Part shown: piece after piece, positions 7,398-15,229 of the stretch
How positions within the stretch are numbered: the first letter of the stretch is position 1
Layout: each line of letters opens with the position of its first letter
NCBI GenBank assembly: GCA_964551295.1
Contig: CAZKDJ010000011.1
Location: 1 to 39,022 of the forward strand
Direction of reading: 5' to 3'
Source of the DNA: JAFGED01 sp964551295
GTDB taxonomy: Bacteria > Chloroflexota > Anaerolineae > B4-G1
Length of the DNA: 39,022 nt
The notes under the pieces: model-generated
The model's database searches: none
The model's input: only the letters and a program-made list of their open reading frames with translations
Told to the model about the DNA's origin: nothing
Program-made: the position numbers and the translations under genes

Positions 7398-8066
7398 GTG
7401 AATTGGCTGACGTGCCAGGCCGTGATATTCGACCTCGATGGCGTCCTCGTCGATTCCACCGCCGTCGTTGAGCGCACCTGGCGACGCTGGGCCGCGTCGC
7501 GCGGGCTCGACTTTGAGGCGGTTATGCAGGTGGCCCACGGCAGGCGGGCCGTGGAGACGGTGCGCCTCGCTGCCCCGCACCTCGACACCGAGGCAGAGGC
7601 CGCCCGCCTGACCGCTCAGGAGGCGCGCGAGACGGAGGGTCTGGTCAGGATAGAGGGAGCCAGCCAGCTCGTGTGCTCGCTCCCGGAGGGCGGGTGGGCC
7701 GTGGCCACGTCCGGTACGCGGGAGATTGCCACGACCCGCCTGACCTTTGCTGGCGTGCCGTTGCCCGCCGTCCTGATCACCGCCGACGACGTCGAGCGCG
7801 GCAAGCCCGATCCCCGCGTATACATGCTGGCGGCGGAGCGGCTGGGCGTGCCGTCGGCGGACTGCGTCGTGATCGAGGACGCGCCGGCGGGCATCCAGGG
7901 CGCTCGGGCGGCCGAGATGCCCGTCATCGCGGTCGCCACGACGTATCCGCGCCAGGCGCTCCAAGACGCCGACGCGGTCGCAGCGTGTTTATCGGATATT
8001 CACGCTTCGACCGGCGACGGATGCATCACCATCTGTGTGGGAGGCGACCATGCCGCTGCTGATTGA
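7398..8066 (+). CDS. HAD-superfamily phosphatase/phosphomutase-like protein
   Basis: A 222-residue HAD subfamily IA protein. Motif I is FDLDGVLVDS (D12 nucleophile, D14 acid/base), motif II is ATSGT, motif III is the Lys of RGKPDP, and motif IV is VIEDAPAGIQGA. The small helical cap between motifs I and II resembles glycerol-3-phosphatase and beta-phosphoglucomutase relatives, which act on phosphorylated sugars and polyols. The specific substrate cannot be assigned. It probably starts at GTG 7398; no strong ribosome binding site is visible. The 3' end overlaps the next gene by 17 bases. The last residues (GDGCITICVGGD) look non-conserved. Confidence 0.8.
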   Translation: MNWLTCQAVIFDLDGVLVDSTAVVERTWRRWAASRGLDFEAVMQVAHGRRAVETVRLAAPHLDTEAEAARLTAQEARETEGLVRIEGASQLVCSLPEGGWAVATSGTREIATTRLTFAGVPLPAVLITADDVERGKPDPRVYMLAAERLGVPSADCVVIEDAPAGIQGARAAEMPVIAVATTYPRQALQDADAVAACLSDIHASTGDGCITICVGGDHAAAD

Positions 8067-8508
8067 CGGCCACAATCTGATCGGGCAGATGCCCGACCTG
8101 CGCCTGGACGATCCCGACGACGAGGCCAAGCTGGTGGCGCGCTTGCGCACCTACTGCGCGCGAGAGCGAAAACGGGCCACCGTCGTCTTTGACCACGGGC
8201 TGCCGGGCGGGTGGTCAGAGACGCTCTCCGGTGCCGGGGTCAACGTCGTCTTTGCCTCCGCCGGGCGCAACGCCGACGGCATCCTGCACGAGCGCATCCG
8301 CGAGGCGCGCGACCCGCGCGCGCTGATGGTGATCTCGTCGGATCGGGCGGTCATCGCGGCGGCCAAGGCCGGAAAGGTGCGCTTGATGCGGGCAGAGGTG
8401 TTCGCCGCTCGACTGGGCGCGCCAGCAGATGCGGCTGAATCTGAACAAGGACCGCAGCTCTCCCCGGAAGAGGTCGAGGAGTGGCTGCGGGTGTTTGGGA
8501 AAAAGTGA
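8050..8508 (+). CDS. NYN-domain (YacP-like) putative ribonuclease
   Basis: A 152-residue protein with a PIN-like NYN domain. The N-terminal LLIDGHNLIG carries the first acidic residue (D6), VVFDHGLP the second, NADGILHERI the third, and VISSDRAVIAAAKAG the fourth. The relative YacP/Rae1 is a ribosome-associated endoribonuclease in Bacillus; function here is inferred from the family. The ATG at 8050 has GGGAGG directly upstream and lies within the end of the HAD gene. The stop is immediately followed by the ATG of the next gene, giving a tight HAD-NYN-phospholipase-like transcription unit. Confidence 0.8.
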   Translation: MPLLIDGHNLIGQMPDLRLDDPDDEAKLVARLRTYCARERKRATVVFDHGLPGGWSETLSGAGVNVVFASAGRNADGILHERIREARDPRALMVISSDRAVIAAAKAGKVRLMRAEVFAARLGAPADAAESEQGPQLSPEEVEEWLRVFGKK

Positions 8509-9267
8509 ATGGCTCCGCTGATCACCCACCTGGTCGTAGGCGAGCGCGTCTTTGCGCAGTTGCGGCGGTTCGATCCGGCATCCTATGGGTCGTTCCTCCT
8601 CGGCTGCGCCCTGGTCGACGTGCACGGCTTTAGCGACATCGACCGGCGTGTCACGCATTTTGTGGGCCGCCTGCACGAGGATGGCGAGGACGCCTTCCGC
8701 AAGAGCTGTGACAATTTTCTGGAGCGACTCGACACCCTGCTGGTCCGCCCGTGGCGTGAGCTGGCGCAGCACGAGCGGGCGTTTGTAGCCGGCTATCTCT
8801 GCCACCTGGCGGCAGACGAGGTGTGGAAGCGATTGGGGCAGGACGTGATGCTGGCTTTGGGGATCAATTCCCTAGCCGACACGCCAGTGCCCGGCGAGGT
8901 CTTTATGACCGCCTTCGACGTTTCGAGCAGCGAGATGTACATCGACTTTTTCTCCGTCGCCTCGGAGTTGAACGCCGCCTCGGTGCCTGACGTGCTGACG
9001 CACGTGCCATACGCGGTCTTTCGGAGGATGTGGCGCATCGTCAAACCGCACGTCATGGATGGCAGAACGGCAGAGTCATATTTTGAGATGATCAAGCGCC
9101 TGGGAAGGACCACAGCTCAGGTGCAGGCGGTGCGCCGCGAGCACAAAGTGTATTGGGAGGATACAGTGGCCTGGATTGCAGAGTTGGGAGGGGTTGAGCC
9201 GTACATCCTCAACGCAGCTCGGCGATCTCTTGAGGTGCTGCCGCGTTTGTGGATGGGGATACCGTAA
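8509..9267 (+). CDS. Zinc-dependent phospholipase C-like protein
   Basis: A 252-residue mostly helical protein that resembles the zinc-dependent phospholipase C / S1-P1 nuclease-like family found in Firmicutes and Chloroflexota. Candidate metal ligands are H7 in PLITHLVVGE, D37 in LVDVHGF, H50 in VTHFVGR, and H and D of YLCHLAADEVW near residue 100. There is no signal peptide, so it would be cytoplasmic. The C-terminal half lacks recognisable motifs. The start is exact: ATG follows the preceding TGA with no gap. The substrate is unknown. Confidence 0.6.
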   Translation: MAPLITHLVVGERVFAQLRRFDPASYGSFLLGCALVDVHGFSDIDRRVTHFVGRLHEDGEDAFRKSCDNFLERLDTLLVRPWRELAQHERAFVAGYLCHLAADEVWKRLGQDVMLALGINSLADTPVPGEVFMTAFDVSSSEMYIDFFSVASELNAASVPDVLTHVPYAVFRRMWRIVKPHVMDGRTAESYFEMIKRLGRTTAQVQAVRREHKVYWEDTVAWIAELGGVEPYILNAARRSLEVLPRLWMGIP

Positions 9268-9277
9268 GTGGGTTCAG

Positions 9278-9547
9278 ATGACCAAATATGCACAGGAAAG
9301 CACTTCTTCAAAAACAGCTCCCTTGTCGCTGTCCCGCCACCTTTTGCAACGGATGGAGCAATCAACGAGTGGATGGCAGATATACCTGGTGTTCATCGCC
9401 CTGTTTCTTGCTGTGACGTCCTGTAGCGGCGAGCGTATCACGACCCCGACACCCGAGCGCACGAAACTGGCTGCTCTGCTCGTTGGCGAACTGGTCGAGG
9501 CTCAAGGGTGCCTTCGCGTGAACACGAGGGACATGGGCACTAACTAG
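9278..9547 (+). CDS. Truncated small lipoprotein-like ORF
   Basis: An 89-residue ORF. A hydrophobic segment (about residues 34-50, IYLVFIALFLAVTSC) ends in a lipobox-like VTSC, followed by a Thr/Pro stretch and then LAALLVGELVEAQGCLRVN. That last stretch resembles the start of a small beta-rich lipoprotein domain, but the frame stops a few residues later at MGTN, nine bases from the end of the convergent sigma factor gene. The N-terminal region before the hydrophobic segment is unusually long for a lipoprotein signal. It is probably the 5' remnant of a longer gene. Confidence 0.45.
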   Translation: MTKYAQESTSSKTAPLSLSRHLLQRMEQSTSGWQIYLVFIALFLAVTSCSGERITTPTPERTKLAALLVGELVEAQGCLRVNTRDMGTN

Positions 9548-9555
9548 GAGAGATT

Positions 9556-10456
9556 TCACGTTCCTCCGCCGTGCCTTCGCAACAAATCCACCACCTCGCC
9601 GTGTCCCATCTCTTCCGCGATCTGCAAGGACGTCTGGCCGGCGTCGTCCCTTGTGTGAAGGTCGGCCTTATGCTGAATGAGCAACTCGACGGCGTCCAGA
9701 TACCCGTGCTGTGCGGCCCAGTGCAGCAGCGTCCGGCCGTTCTCGTCCCTGGCGTCGATGCCCACGCCATCGATCAACATCTGTTCGATGGACATCAACT
9801 GGCTGTACTGGGCTGTTGCCTCTAGCGAATCGAACAACTGCACCGACTTGGCGAACTCGTCATCCCTCGACGGGCGCTGCTCTTGTAGATTCTCCTGCAC
9901 CATCTCGACCATCCTTTCCTGCAACTGCTCCCTGGCTCGTTGCAGCCTCTTCTTGACCGCGTCCACCGAGATCCCCAAGAACTCGGCCACCTCGTTCTGC
10001 GAATAGCCGTCGATGTAGTAAAGCACCGTCGCCATCCGTTGCGGCTCCGGCAGCGCCTGGATCGCGGCTCGAATCTGCTCCTGCATCTCCTGCGCCTCCA
10101 GCGCCGCCAGGGGGGGGGCTCGACGAAAGCTGGACTGTATCCAGGGATTGATTCGCCAATCGCTTGCCGCGCGTCAGGCGGCAGCACTGTGTGAAAACGA
10201 TGCGCCTCAGCCAGCCGGGGAACGCCTTGGGTTCGCGGAGTTGGTCCAGATTCTGATAGGCGGCGATAAAGGCCTCCTGTGCCGCATCCTGCGCCATCTG
10301 TGCGTCTCCCAGGATAGCATACGCATAGCCATAGGCCATATCCTGGAAGCGCACGACCAGCTCGCCAAAAGCGGTGTGCCTCTGCACTTGGCTGGCATCA
10401 AGCGCTTGGGCCAGTTTGACTATAGATTCGAACGTTTCCACAGCAATCTTGGGCAA
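9556..10456 (-). CDS. ECF sigma factor with C-terminal ankyrin repeats (frameshift at a G9 run)
   Basis: Two frames join at a run of nine G (10110-10118). With eight G the reading is continuous: ...LSSSPPLAALEAQEMQEQI. Region 2 (AFGELVVRFQDMAYGYAYAI to RIVFTQCCRLTR) binds core polymerase and the -10 element. Region 4 (ALPEPQRMATVLYYIDGYSQ, then GISVDAVKKRLQRARE) is the -35-binding helix-turn-helix. An unusual C-terminal extension holds about two ankyrin repeats (NGRTLLHWAAQHGYLDAVEL; AGQTSLQIAEEMGHGEVVDL), a protein-interaction module that may take the place of an anti-sigma contact. The start is TTG at 10456 with GGAG about 8 bases upstream. It lies 12 bases after the radical SAM gene, so it is the last gene of that operon. 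Confidence 0.8.
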
Positions 10457-10468
10457 CTGGACAGCTCC

Positions 10469-11521
10469 CTACTTAATAGGAGCTAGCTTGAGAGGAAAAG
10501 GTGACGCTTGCTCGATGCGGTAAAAGCACATCGGGTTATCCCCCCGGCGGCCGGAATAGGTGACGGCCAGCTCGATGCATCCCCCCTCGCACACCTCGCC
10601 GTGGGGGCACTCGGCGCAAAAGCCGTGGCGGATAACCGGCCTTCGCCATGCCTCAAAGGTGTCTCCTTTCCACAATTCCACCAGGGATTGCTCCCGCACG
10701 TTGCCGACGACGAATTCCCCCGGCAGGGAGAGGCACCCCTTAACGCCGCCGTCGCTCTGGATGCCCAGCGTGTTGCGGCCCGCGCCGCAGCCGGTCCACA
10801 CCTGCCCCGGCACGCGCAGGCTGGGCAGCCGCGTCGAGCAGTAGCCGAAATCGTGCGCGCCGATGACGGGCAGCGCCGTCCACGGATAGGTAGTCCGCAT
10901 CCGGGCGATAAAGAGCGCGGCAAAGTAGAACTCGAGTGGCGTTAGCAGATCGGCGCGCTCCAGTCGCTCGCCGCCGCCGCCGGCGGCCTGGATCTGCCAG
11001 CGAACGTCGTGCCCCACCAGCAGCCGCGCGATGGCGGGCAACTCGTACAGGTTGCGGCGCGTGAGGGTGGTGATGACGCCCACGCGCAAGCCCGCCGCCT
11101 GCAGGTCGTCTATGGCGGCCAGGGTCTTGGCAAAGGCCCCATCGACGCCGCGAATCTCGTCGTGGATGGCGGCGCGGCCCCCGTCGATGCTGGTGCCGAT
11201 AGTACGGGGTTCCAGCGCTTGGAGCTGCGCGATGCGCTCTGGCGTGATCAGCGTGCAGTTGGTAAAGATAACCACCTGCACGCCGCCCGCGCGCAACGCT
11301 TGAGCCACGGCCAGCCAGTCGGAGCGGAGGAAAATCTCGCCGCCCATCAACGTAACCTCGTCGGTTTTCAACGCGACCAACTCGTCTGCCACGCGCAGGG
11401 CCTCGGCGGTGGTCAGCTCATCGGGGCGGGCGCTGCCGGCGGTGGCCCCGCAGTGCAGGCAGCGCAGGTTGCAGCGCAGGGTCAGCTCCCACACGCAGCA
11501 CGCCAGCGTCGGCGCATCCAC
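10469..11521 (-). CDS. Radical SAM/SPASM domain enzyme
   Basis: About 350 residues. The radical SAM cluster motif CNLRCLHC (C17, C21, C24) follows WELTLR, with the TLMGGEIFL glycine motif after it. The C-terminal SPASM region has GCGAGRNTLGI, VKGCLSLPGEF, and the Cys-rich FCAECPHGEVCEGGC ending in NPMCFY, which would ligate auxiliary Fe-S clusters. SPASM enzymes (PqqE, MftC and anaerobic sulfatase maturases) modify peptides or protein side chains. GTG at 11521 is chosen because it clears the upstream methyltransferase gene; a longer reading to 11647 would overlap it. Operon partners are two small paralogues, the likely substrates, and a methyltransferase. Confidence 0.8.
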   Translation of the reverse strand: MDAPTLACCVWELTLRCNLRCLHCGATAGSARPDELTTAEALRVADELVALKTDEVTLMGGEIFLRSDWLAVAQALRAGGVQVVIFTNCTLITPERIAQLQALEPRTIGTSIDGGRAAIHDEIRGVDGAFAKTLAAIDDLQAAGLRVGVITTLTRRNLYELPAIARLLVGHDVRWQIQAAGGGGERLERADLLTPLEFYFAALFIARMRTTYPWTALPVIGAHDFGYCSTRLPSLRVPGQVWTGCGAGRNTLGIQSDGGVKGCLSLPGEFVVGNVREQSLVELWKGDTFEAWRRPVIRHGFCAECPHGEVCEGGCIELAVTYSGRRGDNPMCFYRIEQASPFPLKLAPIK

Positions 11522-11542
11522 TGTGCGCTCACGTGCTGGCTC

Positions 11543-11567
11543 GCTGATTCGCTCATTTGCTGATTCG
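11543..11567. repeat. Short direct repeat between operon genes
   Basis: GCTGATTCG occurs at 11543-11551 and 11559-11567, separated by CTCATTT. It overlaps the stop of the methyltransferase gene and resembles the other intergenic word repeats in the window. Confidence 0.45.
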
Positions 11568-12876
11568 TTCGCCCAAATCCGCCAGAGGGACGGCAAAGCT
11601 CTCTGCGCTCCCGCTGCGTCCCGTGACCGCATCCATCTCCCGCTCAAAGGCCGATCGCAAGCTATCGGGCAGACCTACCTGCAGCGGTTCGTACTGCGCC
11701 AGCGCATCCAGCCTGTGTCCCTGCTTCAGATACAGCCGAGCCAGGTTCCGGCGCGGCCAGGTCAGGTCGGGGTCGTAACCCGCGGCGGCCTCCAATGCCT
11801 GCGTGGCCCGCTCCACCTCATCCCGCGCAAAGGCACGCACGCCGCGCGCGGTCAAACGGCGCGCCGCGTCGGTCAGCGCCTCGCGGCAGAAGAAATCCAC
11901 GTCCAGGTCGAGTGGGGTGAGTTCGACGGTGGCTGCGTCAAAAGCTTCCTTCACCTCGTCTAGCCCCTCACCCGGATAGAGTCGTGCCGTCAGATAGAGG
12001 CTGATCTCGCGTTCGAGCAGCGCCCAGGCCGCGTCGGCGGCGCCAGGCTGTTTGGGCAGCTTGCGCCAGCGGCAGGCCAGCCGGGCCAGGAATCGCTCCC
12101 TCTCCAGTTCGGCGATCAGATCACGCACCCGTGCCAACTCCCCTTCAGGCCACGCGGATGGGGCGGGCAGCGCGTCGAGCGTGCAGGTGGCCACGCGCGG
12201 GCTATAGCGGGCCGCCAGGCTCGTCAGTTGGATCAACGCCTCGGTACTGGGCGAGGAAACCAGCTCGCGCCCTCGATCACAGACCGTCTCCAGTGCAGCC
12301 AGATATTGCGGTGCGTCGGATGGATCAACGACGCCGGAGGTGACGAGGGTGCGGCGGAAGCGGATGGCAAAGCGGATCGCCGGTGCATCGGCGGCGCGGC
12401 GGGCGGTGAGCCGCAGGATCGGACGTGCAGGCGATCGGGCGACGCGCTCCACAGCCACCTCCTCGAACCCGGCCTTGGATGCCGTCTGCGCCAGTTCATC
12501 GGCGGTGAAGAGATAGCGGTGGCTTTGTCCCCGCTGTTCGGTTCCAAACAGCCAGGGCTGGGCCGTCTCGCTGGTCTCACCATCTAGAGCAGCGCGAAGC
12601 GTGGCCGGGCGGTTGGGTGTCTCAACGAGCAGCACACCACCGGGGGACAGCACGCGTGCCCACTCGTGCAAGGCGTACAGGGTTGCCCACGTAGCCCAGG
12701 TGCTCCACCAACTGTAAGGTCTCGACGGCCTCGATGCAACCGTCGGCAAAGGGAAGTAGAACAGCATCGGCCAGGAGGTCGGCAGCCTCAGCGGCATAGC
12801 GGTCGAGGTTGATCCATCCCGGACGGTGGATCAGACCGCAGCCTATGTGGAGGCGTACGCCCATCGCCGATCTCAC
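11553..12876 (-). CDS. SAM methyltransferase with long C-terminal helical/TPR region (frameshifted)
   Basis: Removing one C from the CCC at 12680-12682 (read on the minus strand) joins two frames into about 440 residues. The N-terminus reads VRLHIGCGLIHRPGWINLDR (glycine motif at 12-14), then VETLQLVEHLGYVGN joining to LYALHEWARVLSPGGVLLVE, the type 11 methyltransferase layout. Residues beyond about 220 form a separate helical region, ending with a TPR-like unit (ERATQALEAAAGYDPDLTWP, NLARLYLKQGHRLDALAQYE). The GTG at 12876 overlaps the stop of the upstream gene (GTGA), so translation is coupled; an ATG at 12864 is possible. It probably methylates a substrate shared with the radical SAM enzyme, but this is inferred from synteny only. 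Confidence 0.75.
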
Positions 12877-13337
12877 GGTGCGGCGTATCTGGTGCCGGTC
12901 AGATAGCGGCCCAGAATATGATCGATGGCGTGAGCTTCCGCAGTCGCCTCGGCCCCGCTTAACGCCTGCTCATCAAGCAAGCGCTGGAGCAGGGGGTATG
13001 GAGCCAGGATCTCTTGCGCCTGTCCCGTCTGCATGCTCACAAACTCGCGCATCCGCTCCAGATCCGCCTTGGTCGGTGGGTGTCCCTGGGCTTGCTCGAA
13101 GCCGCGTATCAGCTCTTCGGGCAGAGCGGGAAAGGATCTCTCGCCAGGAGATGCGGGAAGCCGCTCGCCGGTGACGATGCTGCGCACGGCGGCAGCTACG
13201 CGCGGCGACAGCGCCTCGGTCACCCGATTGAGTGAGATCGCGCCCCGTTGCACGGCACGCCGCAAGCACTCCTCCGGCTGGGGCGTCAGCAGCGCCACCT
13301 CCTCCTCATTGAGCGCGGGATTCGGGTTGTTCAGCAT
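12873..13337 (-). CDS. Unrecognised 154-residue protein B, paralogue of upstream protein A, tail GTRYAAP
   Basis: I do not recognise this family. The protein is 154 residues and helical in character. Its central stretch ALSPRVAAAVRSIVTGERLP aligns with RLPKNVTSALRAMVAGERPP of the preceding gene product. Its end, AIDHILGRYLTGTRYAAP, matches the end of that same protein. There are no membrane segments or cysteines. The start at 13337 has GGAGAG about 7 bases upstream; an in-frame ATG at 13355 is less well placed. The stop overlaps the methyltransferase start. Two related proteins with a conserved C-terminal tail beside a SPASM enzyme suggest modification substrates with a long leader, but this is inference. 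Confidence 0.75.
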   Translation of the reverse strand: MLNNPNPALNEEEVALLTPQPEECLRRAVQRGAISLNRVTEALSPRVAAAVRSIVTGERLPASPGERSFPALPEELIRGFEQAQGHPPTKADLERMREFVSMQTGQAQEILAPYPLLQRLLDEQALSGAEATAEAHAIDHILGRYLTGTRYAAP

Positions 13338-13364
13338 AGTTTTCTCTCCAGGCATCGTCTCGAC

Positions 13365-13885
13365 TCACGGCGCGGCGTACAGTGTCCCGGACGTGTATAG
13401 GCCGTACTCGCGCACGATGTGATCCAACACCGCTTCAGATTCCTCCTCGGAGAGCAGGCCCCACTGGACAAGTCCGCGCGGGTGAACCCGATGGGCCAGT
13501 GGACGATAGCCTCGACGCGGGTGGCCTTATCCATGGCAAGCCCCAGATGCTCGATCAGGCTATCCGATACCTTGGGTGCTTTCTTGGGGGGCGGAGGTTT
13601 TTCAGGCGGCGGCTGTCCGATTGCAGCCATCTGGCTTATCGCCGCCATCATGGACGACATGCCAAAACCCAGCGTCAAACGCCCGTATGGCACGTCCCAC
13701 TTGGCTATAGTTTTACCCAGCTTGGCGAGTTCGCGGGGCGATAGTGTTGCTGGCGGACGCTCCCCGGCGACCATCGCGCGGAGGGCGCTGGTGACGTTTT
13801 TCGGCAGCCTCTTCAACGCCGGTTCCACCAATCCCTTGCTAGAGGCCTCTTGTACGATTTGTTGGACAGTGGGTGCTGGCGTCAT
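13365..13885 (-). CDS. Unrecognised protein A (about 173 residues), paralogue of B, tail GTLYAAP (one-base frameshift)
   Basis: The ATG at 13885 has AGAGGTG upstream. The first frame runs MTPAPTVQQIVQEASSKG through VEAIVHWPIGFTRADL. One base is missing near 13466-13474, after which the frame reads VQWGLLSEEESEAVLDHIVR and ends GLYTSGTLYAAP at a TGA (13365). Without correction the frame runs on to 13331 and loses the conserved tail. Domains by eye: an N-terminal helical part with RLPKNVTSALRAMVAGERPP, a Met-rich segment (GMSSMMAAISQMAAIG), a Pro/Lys linker (PPPEKPPPPKKAPK), then a second helical part. It is the first gene of the five-gene operon and lies 27 bases from gene B. Confidence 0.7.
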
Positions 13886-13976
13886 CGTTCACCTCTACAT
13901 CACGGGGCTGAATCCACAAGCGTTTGCCCTTTGCTCGTAGCCTCCGTCTCGAGGGCGTCCCCTACACCTACAGTCA

Positions 13977-13988
13977 GTCCTCGAGGAC
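13977..13988. promoter_or_regulatory. Perfect 12-base palindrome upstream of the A-B operon
   Basis: GTCCTCGAGGAC is a perfect palindrome located 92 bases upstream of the first gene of the radical SAM operon, in the 138-base gap after ttuA. It could be an operator, but no promoter elements are clear nearby. Confidence 0.25.
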
Positions 13989-14009
13989 GAGGGCTGCAAG
14001 CATCAGATA

Positions 14010-14032
14010 CATCCGTTTATCCGTTATCCATT
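14010..14032. repeat. Short word repeat after ttuA
   Basis: On the minus strand the word GGATAA recurs as GGATAACGGATAAACGGATG, spanning the ttuA stop. It has the same style as the other short intergenic repeats here. Confidence 0.4.
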
Positions 14033-14941
14033 CGTTGTCTTCCACAACCGGCAAAACGCGCACAGCCCCGGCGCGCTCGTCGGCTGGCCGCAGTTGGTAC
14101 AGGGGTGCAATTCGGTCTCCTCGGCCTGCTCGCAGAAGAACCCTGCCTTGCGCGCCCGCAGAAACCCCAGGTAGAAGTGGGCCTTTGCTCCTGGCGATTC
14201 CTCCTCCATGCGGTTCAGTACGTCCTTATGGCGGATGCTGGTCGCGCCGACGGCGTAGGGGCATTCGTCGTAGATATAGTCGATGCCGGAGATGAGGGCG
14301 TATGCCGCCGTCTCCCGCTCGTACAGGCGGCAGAAGGGCTTGACCTTGCGGGCGAACCCCTCCCGGTCGGCGGGCAGCACTGGGGCCTGGCGGGCGATGT
14401 AGCCCGTCTGCCAGTGGAGCACGTTGCCGAACAGCACCGCCGCCTCGTCGTCCAAGTTGTGGCCGGTGGCAAGGACAGTGTAATCGCCCTCGAGGGTCAC
14501 GCGGTTCATGGCGTGGCGCTTGATCAGCCCACACACGGAGCAAGGCTTGCCGCGCCCGCGCCGCACTCGCTGGGCCACCTCGGGCAGCGACTCGCCGTAC
14601 TCGGCCTTGAGGTCGACGACCACAAATTCCGCGCCGGGCCGCTGCGCCGCGAAACGCTCCACTTTCTCTCGCGAGGGGGTGGAGTAGCCCTCGATCCCCA
14701 GGTCGATGTACAGCCCGTCTGCCTGGTAGCCCAGCTTTAGCAGCACGTCCCACAGGGCCAGGCTGTCTTTCCCGCCAGAGACCGCCACCAGCACGCGAGC
14801 GTCAGGAGCGAACATGTGATATTTCTCGATGGCGCGCTCGGTCTGGGCGATGAACCACTCGGGGTAGTGGACCTCGCACAGCGCCAGTTTGTGGCGGCGC
14901 ATGTTGAACACGGCCCGGCGGTCACACTTGCGGCATTTCAT
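14024..14941 (-). CDS. ttuA: TtuA/TtcA-type tRNA 2-thiolation enzyme
   Basis: A 305-residue PP-loop ATPase. An N-terminal zinc finger starts CRKC (residues 3-6) and continues with C22 and H25. The PP-loop is VAVSGGKDS (53-60). The three Fe-S cluster cysteines are C134 and C137 in KPCSVCG and C204 in KPFCRLY, and ATGHNLDDEA is the second catalytic motif. The C-terminal zinc finger is CTNCGQ...CAFC. TtuA adenylates U54 of tRNA and inserts sulfur delivered by the thiocarboxylated carrier TtuB, giving 2-thioribothymidine, which stabilises tRNA at high temperature. The carrier gene lies three bases upstream, which supports TtuA over other TtcA-like proteins. Confidence 0.85.
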   Translation of the reverse strand: MKCRKCDRRAVFNMRRHKLALCEVHYPEWFIAQTERAIEKYHMFAPDARVLVAVSGGKDSLALWDVLLKLGYQADGLYIDLGIEGYSTPSREKVERFAAQRPGAEFVVVDLKAEYGESLPEVAQRVRRGRGKPCSVCGLIKRHAMNRVTLEGDYTVLATGHNLDDEAAVLFGNVLHWQTGYIARQAPVLPADREGFARKVKPFCRLYERETAAYALISGIDYIYDECPYAVGATSIRHKDVLNRMEEESPGAKAHFYLGFLRARKAGFFCEQAEETELHPCTNCGQPTSAPGLCAFCRLWKTTNG

Positions 14942-14944
14942 ACG

Positions 14945-15133
14945 CTACCCGCCCGAGATCACGGCGACGAGCTTGACCTCGTCCTCCTCGTTTAGCATCA
15001 GATCGCTGGTAAGCAGCTTGCCCTCGCGCACGGCGAGTACGGTCTGGGGCATCAGCCCAACTGCCTTGATCGCGTCTCGCACGCGCCGCTGCCCTTGCAG
15101 TTTCCATTCTCTGTCGCGGTAGATGAGCTTCAT
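14945..15133 (-). CDS. ttuB: TtuB-like ubiquitin-fold sulfur carrier
   Basis: A 62-residue beta-grasp protein of the MoaD/ThiS/TtuB type. The N-terminal KLIYRDREWKLQGQRRVRDA gives the first hairpin and helix, and the C-terminal VKLVAVISGG ends in the essential Gly-Gly that is adenylated and thiocarboxylated. The ATG at 15133 gives the canonical length; a GTG at 15148 would add five residues. Only three bases separate it from ttuA, so sulfur donor and acceptor enzyme are co-translated. No dedicated activating E1-like gene is visible nearby. Confidence 0.85.
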   Translation of the reverse strand: MKLIYRDREWKLQGQRRVRDAIKAVGLMPQTVLAVREGKLLTSDLMLNEEDEVKLVAVISGG

Positions 15134-15173
15134 AGCATGATTGTACACGGAAGTGACCAGTAGACAAGTAAAA

Positions 15174-15205
15174 AAGTAGACAAGGGAGGATTCCCTTGTC
15201 TACTT
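15174..15205 (-). terminator. Strong hairpin between trpB2 and ttuB
   Basis: A perfect 14-base stem: 15174-15187 (AAGTAGACAAGGGA) pairs with 15192-15205 around a GGAT loop. It lies just downstream of trpB2 and upstream of ttuB and probably ends the trpB2 transcript. GTAGAC words recur on both sides, so it also belongs to the word-repeat class of intergenic elements. Confidence 0.55.
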
Positions 15206-15229
15206 ACTCCTCGTTTCCTCGTCTACACT

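Noticed and set aside
13950..14060. A possible short ORF on the minus strand ending ITDKRMYLMLAALVLED, overlapping the end of ttuA
   Set aside because: It has only a GTG start inside ttuA, no ribosome binding site, and the coding-like appearance covers about 20 residues that also contain a word repeat. Chance cannot be excluded.
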